This document shows positions 25,502-33,154 of a stretch of 54,242 bases of DNA, piece after piece (the first letter of the stretch is position 1; each line of letters begins with the position of its first letter). The DNA is taken from assembly GCA_934201705.1 (NCBI GenBank), contig CAKPXF010000016.1, positions 1 to 54,242 of the forward strand, read 5' to 3'. The notes under the pieces were generated by a model, which was not told the DNA's origin, ran no database searches, and saw nothing but the letters and a program-made list of their open reading frames with translations. The position numbers and the translations under genes are program-made. The DNA is from an uncultured Bacilli bacterium (GTDB taxonomy: Bacteria; Bacillota_I; Bacilli_A; RFN20; CAG-631).

Positions 25502-26554
25502 ATGAAAAAAAATCTATTACTTGCATGTGTTTTATTAGCTTCACTATCGCTTTATTCATGTAATAATAACGATAATAATGAAAGTGTTAATATTAGTAGT
25601 TCAACACCTTACGATGATTTAAAAGAGGATAATACATTACTTAAAAAGCACGAAATAGAAATATATACTAACGAAATATATTCGGTAAATTATTTAGTTT
25701 CAAAAATCTATTATCCAATTGATATGGTTATTTCAAATAATGATGTTGCAACATATGATGTGAATAATAATATCATTGGGAAAAACAAAGGCGAAACAAT
25801 GGTTAAGGTTATTTTTTCAACTGATACAGAACTTGTTTATTCAACATTAAAGGTAATAGTTAAGGAAGTGAAAAGTGTGCAAAGTGATTTTAAAACTAGT
25901 GAAGGTGACTTAAAAAATAAAACATTTACAGTACTTGGAGATTCAATTTCTGATATAAATGTCACAGCTTATCCAGATAATAGGCCAACTTTTTGGTGCG
26001 AAATGCTTCGCGATAGGTTAAACATGAAGCTATATGATTTTGCAATAAGTGGCTCTTGTGCAGGATTTTTAAAGCAACAATCCGATACTATAGGAAAGGA
26101 TTATGCAAATTATATTCAAGGAAGTAATGTTGTCAATAAAGAAGAAGTAAAAACTGCGGTTTCAAAAAGCGATTATGTATTTTTATACTTTGGTAATAAT
26201 GATGTGACTTATAATACTAATATTGGAGATTATAATGATATTAATGATGATAATTATAAGGATGTGGAATCATTCAAGGGTGCTTATACATATATAATTA
26301 ATAAAATTAAATCATATAATCCTAATGTTAAAATAGTTTGTTTAAGTCTATCTTATTCAACATGGGGAATAGGAAAAACTACAAGAAGTGAACTTGCTGA
26401 TATTGTTGGTGATATAGCAAGCTATAACAATGTTAAATATATTAACATATACCATTTGTGGAATGAAAGTAATTATGAAACTTATAATCCAGATGGAATA
26501 CACCCACAAACTAGTGGTTATGAATTAATAGTAGATAGGATATTGAATAGTTAA
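25502..26554 (+). CDS. SGNH/GDSL hydrolase lipoprotein
   Basis: 350 residues. Signal peptide with lipobox LSLYSC (Cys about 20), a short linker, an Ig-like (Big_2-type) region to about 125 ending in STLKVIVKEV, then an SGNH esterase: VLGDSISDI (Ser about 147), GSCAG, YFGNNDVT (Asn about 231) and PDGIHPQTSGYELI (Asp and His about 329-332). Probably a surface esterase or deacetylase on glycans. It is followed 2 bases later by a PfkB kinase gene. Confidence 0.85.
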   Translation: MKKNLLLACVLLASLSLYSCNNNDNNESVNISSSTPYDDLKEDNTLLKKHEIEIYTNEIYSVNYLVSKIYYPIDMVISNNDVATYDVNNNIIGKNKGETMVKVIFSTDTELVYSTLKVIVKEVKSVQSDFKTSEGDLKNKTFTVLGDSISDINVTAYPDNRPTFWCEMLRDRLNMKLYDFAISGSCAGFLKQQSDTIGKDYANYIQGSNVVNKEEVKTAVSKSDYVFLYFGNNDVTYNTNIGDYNDINDDNYKDVESFKGAYTYIINKIKSYNPNVKIVCLSLSYSTWGIGKTTRSELADIVGDIASYNNVKYINIYHLWNESNYETYNPDGIHPQTSGYELIVDRILNS

Positions 26555-26556
26555 TT

Positions 26557-27444
26557 ATGGAAAAGGTTATTTTAATTGGTGGTAGTAATATTGATTATAT
26601 TGGAACAAGTAAGGAAAAATTAATTTCTAATGTTTCAAATGTTGGAACAGTTTCTATTTCCTTTGGCGGGGTTATGAGAAACATTTGCGAAAATCTTTTA
26701 AGACTTAATAATAAAATTACCTTTGTTAGTGCTATTGGAAGTGATGTTTTAGGAAATAAGTTATTAAATGAATTAAAAGAATTAAACTGTAATGTTATTT
26801 GTCCAAATACCTCTTTACCTACAGGAACATATTTAGCAATAAATAATAACAATCATGATTTAAATGTTGCTATTTGTGATAATAGAATTATTGAAGAACT
26901 TAATATGTCTTTTCTTAAAAGCATTGGCAATGAAATAAAAAAATATGAATATATTGCTCTTGATGCAAATTTATCAATTGAAGCAATTGATTATTTATTT
27001 AATACATATAAGGATAAAAAGTTTTTAATTGAAGCAATTTCTCCTCATAAAGTAATTAAATTTAAAAAACATTTAAAGGATATTTATTTAATTAAATGTA
27101 ATTTGTTTGAAGCAAGAGCTTTATGTGATGATGATACATTATTGGCCTTAGATGCTTGTAAATTATTGCTAGATATGGGAATTAAAAAGGTTGTTGTTTC
27201 AGCAGCTAGTGATAATATTTATTATGGAGAGAATAGTAGAGTTAATTGTTTTACGATTAATAGAATAGATAGTATTGTTAATACAACTGGCTGTGGTGAT
27301 GCTTTATTTAGCGGGATAGTTGATAGAATAATAGCTAATGATTCTTTATACAATGCTTTAGTATTAGGACATAAGCTATCATTATTAACTTTACAAAGTG
27401 AAAGTGCTACAACAAAAGACGTTGCTATATACAAACACGATTAA
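26557..27444 (+). CDS. PfkB family kinase, pseudouridine-kinase-like
   Basis: 295 residues. Ribokinase fold with N-terminal ILIGGSNIDYIG, then SNVGTVSISFGGVMRNICEN (about 27-46), which resembles the SNpGxxxxSxGGVarNiAEN signature of pseudouridine kinase (PsuK), and the anion-hole/catalytic TTGCGDALFSGIV (Asp about 250). It would phosphorylate a nucleoside or sugar with ATP. No psuG glycosidase is next to it. It lies 2 bases after the SGNH gene and ends at a strong terminator. The kinase family is sure; pseudouridine as substrate is a fair guess. Confidence 0.82.
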   Translation: MEKVILIGGSNIDYIGTSKEKLISNVSNVGTVSISFGGVMRNICENLLRLNNKITFVSAIGSDVLGNKLLNELKELNCNVICPNTSLPTGTYLAINNNNHDLNVAICDNRIIEELNMSFLKSIGNEIKKYEYIALDANLSIEAIDYLFNTYKDKKFLIEAISPHKVIKFKKHLKDIYLIKCNLFEARALCDDDTLLALDACKLLLDMGIKKVVVSAASDNIYYGENSRVNCFTINRIDSIVNTTGCGDALFSGIVDRIIANDSLYNALVLGHKLSLLTLQSESATTKDVAIYKHD

Positions 27445-27468
27445 AGTGAGATAATACTCACTTTTTTT
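27443..27468 (+). terminator. Intrinsic terminator
   Basis: AAAGTGAG (27443-27450) pairs with CTCACTTT (27457-27464), followed by T. Confidence 0.85.
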
Positions 27469-27490
27469 AATTTTGTGTACAACCAGAAAA

Positions 27491-27504
27491 TGAAAGCACT
27501 ATCA
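27491..27504. promoter_or_regulatory. cre-like box, distal
   Basis: TGAAAGCACTATCA matches the cre consensus except for one base in the central CG. It begins 21 bp (two helical turns) before the perfect cre at 27512. Confidence 0.45.
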
Positions 27505-27511
27505 AAAAAAT

Positions 27512-27525
27512 TGAAAACGTTTTCA
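27512..27525. promoter_or_regulatory. cre box (CcpA site), perfect palindrome
   Basis: TGAAAACGTTTTCA is a full palindrome matching the CcpA consensus. Its centre is about 50 bases upstream of the predicted start of the small gene at 27599, which suits activation. Confidence 0.75.
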
Positions 27526-27555
27526 ATGTTTCAATAAAAAAAATAATGAATAAAA

Positions 27556-27581
27556 TATAATTGAACTTCGAAAGAGAAGTT
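27556..27581 (+). promoter_or_regulatory. -10 box and 5' leader hairpin
   Basis: TATAAT at 27556-27561 has no good -35. It is followed by AACTTC/GAAGTT around GAAAGA (27564-27581), just before the SD AAAAGGAGG. The hairpin lies near the mRNA 5' end and may stabilise it. Confidence 0.5.
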
Positions 27582-27598
27582 GAAAAGGAGGATTTAAT

Positions 27599-27817
27599 AT
27601 GAAGGTATATGTATTGAATGCTTTAATTAATAATCACATGATGAAAGACAAAATGTTTGCAACAAGACAAAAAGCAAATAAGTATTTAGAAAAACTATTA
27701 GACAAAAACAACTTGGAAGTTGATGAGGTTGTTTATAAGGACAATAATCATTCTCAAGAATTTATTTGTAATGATTACAATAGAATCTTTATCAATCGTG
27801 AAATTATTAATTTATAA
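27599..27817 (+). CDS. Small protein of unknown function under likely CcpA control
   Basis: 72 residues, soluble, basic first half (KQKANKYLEKLLDK, likely a helix) and acidic second half. Strong SD AAAAGGAGG 8 bases before the ATG, own promoter region with two cre boxes and own terminator, so it is a real single gene and probably well expressed. No family recognised. Confidence 0.8.
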   Translation: MKVYVLNALINNHMMKDKMFATRQKANKYLEKLLDKNNLEVDEVVYKDNNHSQEFICNDYNRIFINREIINL

Positions 27818-27821
27818 AGCA

Positions 27822-27847
27822 AAAACACATAAAAGTGTTTTTTTTTT
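27822..27847 (+). terminator. Intrinsic terminator
   Basis: AAAACAC (27822-27828) pairs with GTGTTTT (27835-27841), followed by T. Confidence 0.85.
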
Positions 27848-27856
27848 GCTTTTAAA

Positions 27857-27884
27857 ACAAAAAAGCCTAAAAACTAGGCTTTTA
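27857..27884 (-). terminator. leuS terminator
   Basis: On the minus strand AAAAGCCTA (27875-27883) pairs with TAGGCTTTT (27861-27869) and a T-rich run follows. Confidence 0.8.
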
Positions 27885-27896
27885 AAAATATAATGT

Positions 27897-30302
27897 TTAA
27901 TTAGCAACAATATTAACGATTCTATTGATTATTGCAATGACCTTTCTAATGCTCTTGCCTTCTAAATTACGTTTAACTGCTTCATTTTCTAAGGCAATAC
28001 GCTCTAATTCGGCAGCATTTGTATCTTTATTTACCGTAATAGTCGCTCTTAGCTTACCATTAATTTGAACACCAATTGTAATACTATCATCGACACATAA
28101 GGCTTCATCATATGTTGGCCAGCTATCATAAGCAATTGAAAAATTATTTCCAAGTAATGAATGCATTTCTTCACAAATATGTGGCGTAATTGGTGATAGT
28201 AATTTTACAAGACCAATCATATAATCCTTACTTACTTTTTCACATTTATAACAATCATTAACGAAAATCATTAATTGGGCAATTGCTGTATTAAATGATA
28301 ATGCTTCATAATCATTTGTTACTTTCTTGATAGTTTTATTATAAGATTTTAATAAATCAGTATTTTCAATATCTTCATCGACAATTTTAACATTTGATTC
28401 ATTTAAAACTAATCTATAAACCCTATCTAAGAATTTTCTTGCAGCAATTAAGCCTGAAGTAGACCAAGGCTTTTCATCCTTTAAAGGCCCCATGAACATT
28501 TCAAACAATCTTAAAGCATCTGTACCATATTCTTTTATAACATCATCAGGATTAACAACATTACCACGAGATTTTGACATTTTTTCACCATTTTCACCTA
28601 AAATCATGCCTTGATGGTATAATTTCTTAAATGGTTCTTCAACTGGAGAAATTCCCTTGTCATACAAAAATTTATTCCAAAATCTTGAATATAATAAGTG
28701 ACCAACAGCATGCTCTGCACCACCAATATATAAATCAACTGGCATCCAATGCTTTAATAATTCTTTATTAGCAAGCTCATTGTCATTATTTGGATCAATA
28801 TATCTTAAATAATACCAGCTAGACCCAGCTGATCCTGGCATTGTTGATGTTTCTCTTTTGCCATCTTTTCCATGATATTTAACATTTACCCAAGATGTTG
28901 CTTTAGCAAGAGGAGCTTCACCATTTTTACATCTACCATAATCATCAAGCTCTGGTAATACTAATGGTAAATCGCTATCATCAAGAGGAATAATTTCATC
29001 GCCAACAAAAATAACTGGAATTGGCTCTCCCCAATATCTTTGGCGAGCAAAAACCCATTCTCTCATTTTGTAGTTAATTTGTTCCTTACCAATATTATTA
29101 GCAGTTAAAAACTCAAGCATCTTATTAATAGCATCTTCTTTATTTAAGCCATCTAAAAATCCAGAATTCATATGAATTCCATCATCAGTATAAGCTTCCT
29201 TTTCAATATTTCCACCCTTTAATACTTGAATGATTGGCAAGTCAAATTTTTTAGCAAAGGCATAGTCTCTATCATCATGAGCAGGTACTGCCATAATAGC
29301 TCCTGTTCCATAAGTTGCTAAAACATAATCTGAAATCCAAATTGGAATTTCTTTATTATTAACGGGATTAATAGCATAAGCTCCAGTAAATACTCCTGTT
29401 TTTTCTTTGCTTAATTCAGTTCTTTCAAGATCTGATTTACTAGCAGCTAGTTTAGCATAATTAGCTACTGCTTCTTTTTGCTTATTACTTGTTATTTTAT
29501 TAAGTAACGGATGCTCTGGTGATAAAACACAATATGTTGCTCCAAATAATGTGTCACAGCGTGTAGTAAAGACAACGAATGATTCATCACTATCTTTTAC
29601 CTTAAAGGTAATTAAAGCTCCCTTTGATTTTCCTATCCAGTTTCTTTGAATTTCCTTTGTTGATTCTGGCCAATCAATTGTATCTAAGCCAGATAGTAAT
29701 CTTTCAGCATATTTTGGAATATCTAAAACCCATTGCTTCATATTTTTTCTAACAACAGGATAGCCTCCACGCTCTGATTTTCCATCAATTACTTCATCAT
29801 TTGCTAAAACAGTTCCTAACTCTTCACACCAGTTAACTGGCATATCTACAATTTTAGCAAGTCCTGCTTCAAGTAATTGCTTAAAAATCCATTGTGTCCA
29901 TTTATAATATTTTGGATCACATGTTGAAATTTGCTTGCTCCAGTCAAATGAAAATCCTAGCATTTTTAATTGCTTAGTAAATGTTTCAATATTTTTTAAA
30001 GTAAACCCTTCTGGATGATTACCAGTTTTAATAGCATATTGCTCAGCTGGTAAGCCAAATGAATCAAAGCCCATTGGATGTAAAACATTATATCCTTGCA
30101 TTCTTTTCATTCTAGCAATTATATCACTAGCTGTATAGCCTTCTGGATGTCCAACATGTAACCCTTGTCCTGATGGATATGGAAACATATCAAGAACATA
30201 ATATTTTGGTTTACTAAAATCATAAACATCAGTTTTAAATGTTTGATTTTTATCCCAATACTCTTGCCATTTCTTTTCAATTTCTAAATGATTATAAGGC
30301 AT
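27897..30302 (-). CDS. leuS: Leucyl-tRNA synthetase
   Basis: 801 residues, normal for bacterial LeuS. Class I HIGH motif as HVGH within YPSGQGLHVGHPEGY (about 42-56), an editing CP1 domain with VFTTRCDTLFGATY, the LeuS hallmark GLPAEQYA, and KMSKS (about 574-578) in GEKMSKSRGNVV. It charges tRNA-Leu. SD AGGAGGAG is 7 bases before the ATG. It is controlled by a T-box leader (30322-30510) and transcribed alone. Confidence 0.97.
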   Translation of the reverse strand: MPYNHLEIEKKWQEYWDKNQTFKTDVYDFSKPKYYVLDMFPYPSGQGLHVGHPEGYTASDIIARMKRMQGYNVLHPMGFDSFGLPAEQYAIKTGNHPEGFTLKNIETFTKQLKMLGFSFDWSKQISTCDPKYYKWTQWIFKQLLEAGLAKIVDMPVNWCEELGTVLANDEVIDGKSERGGYPVVRKNMKQWVLDIPKYAERLLSGLDTIDWPESTKEIQRNWIGKSKGALITFKVKDSDESFVVFTTRCDTLFGATYCVLSPEHPLLNKITSNKQKEAVANYAKLAASKSDLERTELSKEKTGVFTGAYAINPVNNKEIPIWISDYVLATYGTGAIMAVPAHDDRDYAFAKKFDLPIIQVLKGGNIEKEAYTDDGIHMNSGFLDGLNKEDAINKMLEFLTANNIGKEQINYKMREWVFARQRYWGEPIPVIFVGDEIIPLDDSDLPLVLPELDDYGRCKNGEAPLAKATSWVNVKYHGKDGKRETSTMPGSAGSSWYYLRYIDPNNDNELANKELLKHWMPVDLYIGGAEHAVGHLLYSRFWNKFLYDKGISPVEEPFKKLYHQGMILGENGEKMSKSRGNVVNPDDVIKEYGTDALRLFEMFMGPLKDEKPWSTSGLIAARKFLDRVYRLVLNESNVKIVDEDIENTDLLKSYNKTIKKVTNDYEALSFNTAIAQLMIFVNDCYKCEKVSKDYMIGLVKLLSPITPHICEEMHSLLGNNFSIAYDSWPTYDEALCVDDSITIGVQINGKLRATITVNKDTNAAELERIALENEAVKRNLEGKSIRKVIAIINRIVNIVAN

Positions 30303-30321
30303 ATTAATCTCCTCCTTTTAA

Positions 30322-30510
30322 AATAAAAAACGTCTTTAGAATTCATCTAAGGACGTAAAATTACGCGGTACCACCTTAGTTCATAGTATAACTATGCACT
30401 TTTAAAAAATAAAATGCTCCACGGTTAATTTCCTAAGTAAGATGATTCTTTTTCACCACACAAGAACTCTCTAAACATCTTTTAAGTAGTACTTCTTCGT
30501 TTCACAGCAC
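30322..30510 (-). promoter_or_regulatory. T-box leader of leuS
   Basis: On the minus strand: stem I with AGTA and GAGAG motifs, a specifier region reading CATCTTACTTAGG that contains Leu codons (CTT, TTA), then the T-box AGGTGGTACCGCG (core 30364-30373 for TGGTACCGCG). The terminator ACGTC..TCTAAA (30330-30356) is followed by a T run. Uncharged tRNA-Leu would pair with the specifier and the T-box and stop termination. The exact specifier triplet is not fixed by eye, but both options are Leu. Confidence 0.93.
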
Positions 30511-30516
30511 ATATAT

Positions 30517-30545
30517 ATTTTATTAAATAATAAAAAAATATTCAA
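30517..30545 (-). promoter_or_regulatory. leuS promoter
   Basis: On the minus strand TTGAAT (30540-30545), 17 bases, TAAAAT (30517-30522). The start near 30510 coincides with the 5' end of the T-box stem I. Confidence 0.6.
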
Positions 30546-30779
30546 TATTTATTTTAATTAAATACAAAAATAATATTAAAAATATTCTTTTGCTATAATA
30601 CCTTCCAATAGCCTGTTTTATTCTACACTTATTCTACACCTGTATTTAAAAAAAGGAAAAAATAGGCAAAATAGTCAGCCAAATATACAATGCAATGTCA
30701 TTTTGGTCGGATTATTTAATATTAATGTAAATGAAATTTTAAAATAAATATGGTATTATTTATTTAGAGGATTTATTAA
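30546..30779 (+). other. Intergenic region before the pseudouridine synthase
   Basis: Contains a short direct repeat TTCTACAC (about 30622-30638) and an imperfect inverted repeat CCAAA/TTTGG near 30680-30705. Next to the gene an extended -10 TGGTATTAT is at 30751-30759 and SD GAGG precedes ATG 30780. No RNA gene was recognised. Confidence 0.3.
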
Positions 30780-31661
30780 ATGGATAATGTAAATATTAAA
30801 ATAACTAGTAAATATAATAATTATACAATAAAGGAATTTTTAAAAGCTAATCATATTGGTAGAGGAAGAGTTGAAGAAATTCGTGTAAAAAAAAGTGCTT
30901 TAGTAAATAATGAAGTAAAGCCTCTTGAATATGTCTTAAAGGAAAATGATATATTAACCTTTATAATTGATGAAAAGGTTGATTTTTTAAGTGATGACAA
31001 AAAATTAGATATTGTTTATGAGGATGATTATTTATTAATTGTTAACAAAGAAGCTAATATGCTAGTTCATCCAGATAGTAAGAATAAAAGAGGAACATTA
31101 GTTAATATAGTTGCTAATTATTATAATAAAAATAATATAAAAAGGAATATTCGTTATATTCATAGAATTGATAAGGAAACTACAGGAATTGTAATATTTG
31201 CTAAGGATTTTTTAAGTGAGGCCATTTTAATAAATGAGAATGAAAGCTTTTTAATTGAAAAGATATATTTGGCCTTAGTTAGTGGCTATTTTAAAGAAAA
31301 AGAAGGAAAAATAGATTATAAAATAGCTAAAAAGCCTTATAGCAACTTAATGATGGTTGATAATAAATATGGGAAAGATGCGCTAACATACTATAAGGAA
31401 ATAAAAAGATATAATGATTACTCTTTGGTAATGTTTAATATAAAAACAGGAAGGACTCATCAAATAAGAGTTCATAGTAGCTATTTAAATCATCCATTAC
31501 TTGGAGATGCTATGTATGGTGGTAACAAAAAACTAATTAATAGAGTTGCTTTACATTCCTATAATGTTAGATTTATTCATCCAATTCTAAATACAAAAAT
31601 GAATATTAAGTGTAAGGTTCCTAATGATATAAAACAATTATGTGGAGGTTATGATGATTAA
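30780..31661 (+). CDS. RluA family 23S/tRNA pseudouridine synthase
   Basis: 293 residues. An N-terminal S4-like RNA-binding part (1-70) is followed by the pseudouridine synthase domain: DDYLLIVNKEANMLVHPD (about 83-100), catalytic HRIDKETTG with Asp about 130, and KTGRTHQIRVH (about 222-232). It isomerises uridine in rRNA or tRNA; RluD-like by domain order, but the target base is not determinable. The 45-residue small gene after it starts within its 3' end. Confidence 0.92.
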   Translation: MDNVNIKITSKYNNYTIKEFLKANHIGRGRVEEIRVKKSALVNNEVKPLEYVLKENDILTFIIDEKVDFLSDDKKLDIVYEDDYLLIVNKEANMLVHPDSKNKRGTLVNIVANYYNKNNIKRNIRYIHRIDKETTGIVIFAKDFLSEAILINENESFLIEKIYLALVSGYFKEKEGKIDYKIAKKPYSNLMMVDNKYGKDALTYYKEIKRYNDYSLVMFNIKTGRTHQIRVHSSYLNHPLLGDAMYGGNKKLINRVALHSYNVRFIHPILNTKMNIKCKVPNDIKQLCGGYDD

Positions 31662-31791
31662 TATATTTGCGTGTCCCGTTGGTGGATGTGAAAGTGATAA
31701 TAGTGTTGGTATTTTTATAGCTATTGGTGCTATAATAATAATTGTAATAGCTTTTATAATTTATAAAATCATAAAAAAATTAAAAAAATAG
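31654..31791 (+). CDS. 45-residue single-helix membrane protein with two Cys
   Basis: ATG 31654, stop 31789-31791. SD GGAGG at 31644-31648, 5 bases before the ATG and inside the upstream gene; it overlaps that gene by 8 bases. Sequence begins INIFACPVGGCESDN (Cys 7 and 12), then one helix of about 22 residues and a Lys-rich cytoplasmic tail (KIIKKLKK). The Cys pair is predicted on the outside. It sits just upstream of rnfC. It is below usual gene-calling length; the frame, SD and topology support it. No family recognised. Confidence 0.65.
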   Translation: MINIFACPVGGCESDNSVGIFIAIGAIIIIVIAFIIYKIIKKLKK

Positions 31792-31849
31792 GTTTCTTTT
31801 TATGTTTTTAATTTTTTAGTGGCATACTAATTTTAAATGGGGTGAAGTT

Positions 31850-33154
31850 ATGGGACTATTTAGCTTTAAAGGCAATGTGCACTTAAAAGGTTTTAAAGAA
31901 TTAACCAAGAATGAAGAAATTATATCAATTATGGAAGGTGAAAATGCACCTAAAATAGTTTATTTTCCATCCTTATTTAATAAAAGAGAAGTTGTTTTTA
32001 ATGTTAATGTAAATGATTATGTCAAGGTAGGTACAAAAATAGGTGTTTTAAAAGATTTTGATTTACCTATTTATAGCTCTGTTAGTGGGGTAGTAAGTGA
32101 TATTAAAGACATTTATAGCAGTCAAAGTAAGAATAATATTAAAACATTACTAATTAGTAATGATTTTAAGTATGAAAGGGATACATTATTAAAAACCGTT
32201 AATTTAGATAGTAGTAAAGAAGAAATAAAGGAAGCTATAAAAGATTCTGGCTTAGTAGGGCTAGGTGGTGCTGGTTTTCCAACATATATAAAATATAATG
32301 CAACTAATATAGATACTTTATTAATTAATTGTATAGAATGTGAGCCTTTTTTAACTAGTGACTATAAAGCAATATTAAAGGATATTGATTATTTATTAAA
32401 AGGAATTCCTTTATTATTAAAGGCCTTAGATGCTAAAAAAGCAATAATTGCTTTTAAGAAGAAAAACACTTCAATAAAAGAAACTATATTAAAGCACAAT
32501 ACTAATGAAAACATTACTATTTATGAAGCCAAAGATTTATATCCAATGGGCTATGAAAGAACATTAATAAAAAGAATTTTTAATAAAGAATATGATAAGC
32601 TACCTTCAGAAATTGGAATTGTTGTTAATAATGTCCAAACAGTAATTGAACTTTCAAAAACCTTATTAACTGGTAAAACACTAAATAGTCGAATTGTTAC
32701 AGTTTCTGGTGATGCTATAAACCATTCTTGTAATATTATATGTCCTATAGGAACAATGGCTAAGGATTTAATAAATGTATGTCATGGCTACATAAAAGAA
32801 AATGTTAATTTAATTGTTGGTGGTCCAATGTGTAGTAGTGCCATAAACACTGATGAATTTCCTCTTTTAATAGCTAATAACTCCTTAACTATTTTAGAAT
32901 ATAAGGAATATTTGGAAGAACCTTGCTTAAGATGTGGAAGATGCTCATCATCTTGTCCTATGAGCTTACAGCCAGTTGAAATAGTAAATGCAGCTAAAAG
33001 GCAAGATATTGATAGACTTGCAGCCTTAGATGTAATGGCTTGTGTTGAATGCGGTATTTGCTCTTATGTTTGCCCTAGTAAAATAAATGTTTTAGAGGGT
33101 GTAAAAAAAGGTAAAATATTATATAGATTAAAAGGAAGGAAGGTGGCAAAATGA
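31850..33154 (+). CDS. rnfC: Rnf complex subunit C
   Basis: 434 residues, family length. N-terminal RnfC barrel-sandwich part, then a flavin/NADH-binding region with GLVGLGGAGFPT (about 132-143) and NCIECEPF, and two [4Fe-4S] sites: CLRCGRCSSSCP (about 361-372) and CVECGICSYVCP (about 400-411). It is the peripheral NAD(H)-side subunit of ferredoxin:NAD+ oxidoreductase. SD GGGGTGA. The stop overlaps rnfD by 4 bases (ATGA). Confidence 0.95.
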   Translation: MGLFSFKGNVHLKGFKELTKNEEIISIMEGENAPKIVYFPSLFNKREVVFNVNVNDYVKVGTKIGVLKDFDLPIYSSVSGVVSDIKDIYSSQSKNNIKTLLISNDFKYERDTLLKTVNLDSSKEEIKEAIKDSGLVGLGGAGFPTYIKYNATNIDTLLINCIECEPFLTSDYKAILKDIDYLLKGIPLLLKALDAKKAIIAFKKKNTSIKETILKHNTNENITIYEAKDLYPMGYERTLIKRIFNKEYDKLPSEIGIVVNNVQTVIELSKTLLTGKTLNSRIVTVSGDAINHSCNIICPIGTMAKDLINVCHGYIKENVNLIVGGPMCSSAINTDEFPLLIANNSLTILEYKEYLEEPCLRCGRCSSSCPMSLQPVEIVNAAKRQDIDRLAALDVMACVECGICSYVCPSKINVLEGVKKGKILYRLKGRKVAK

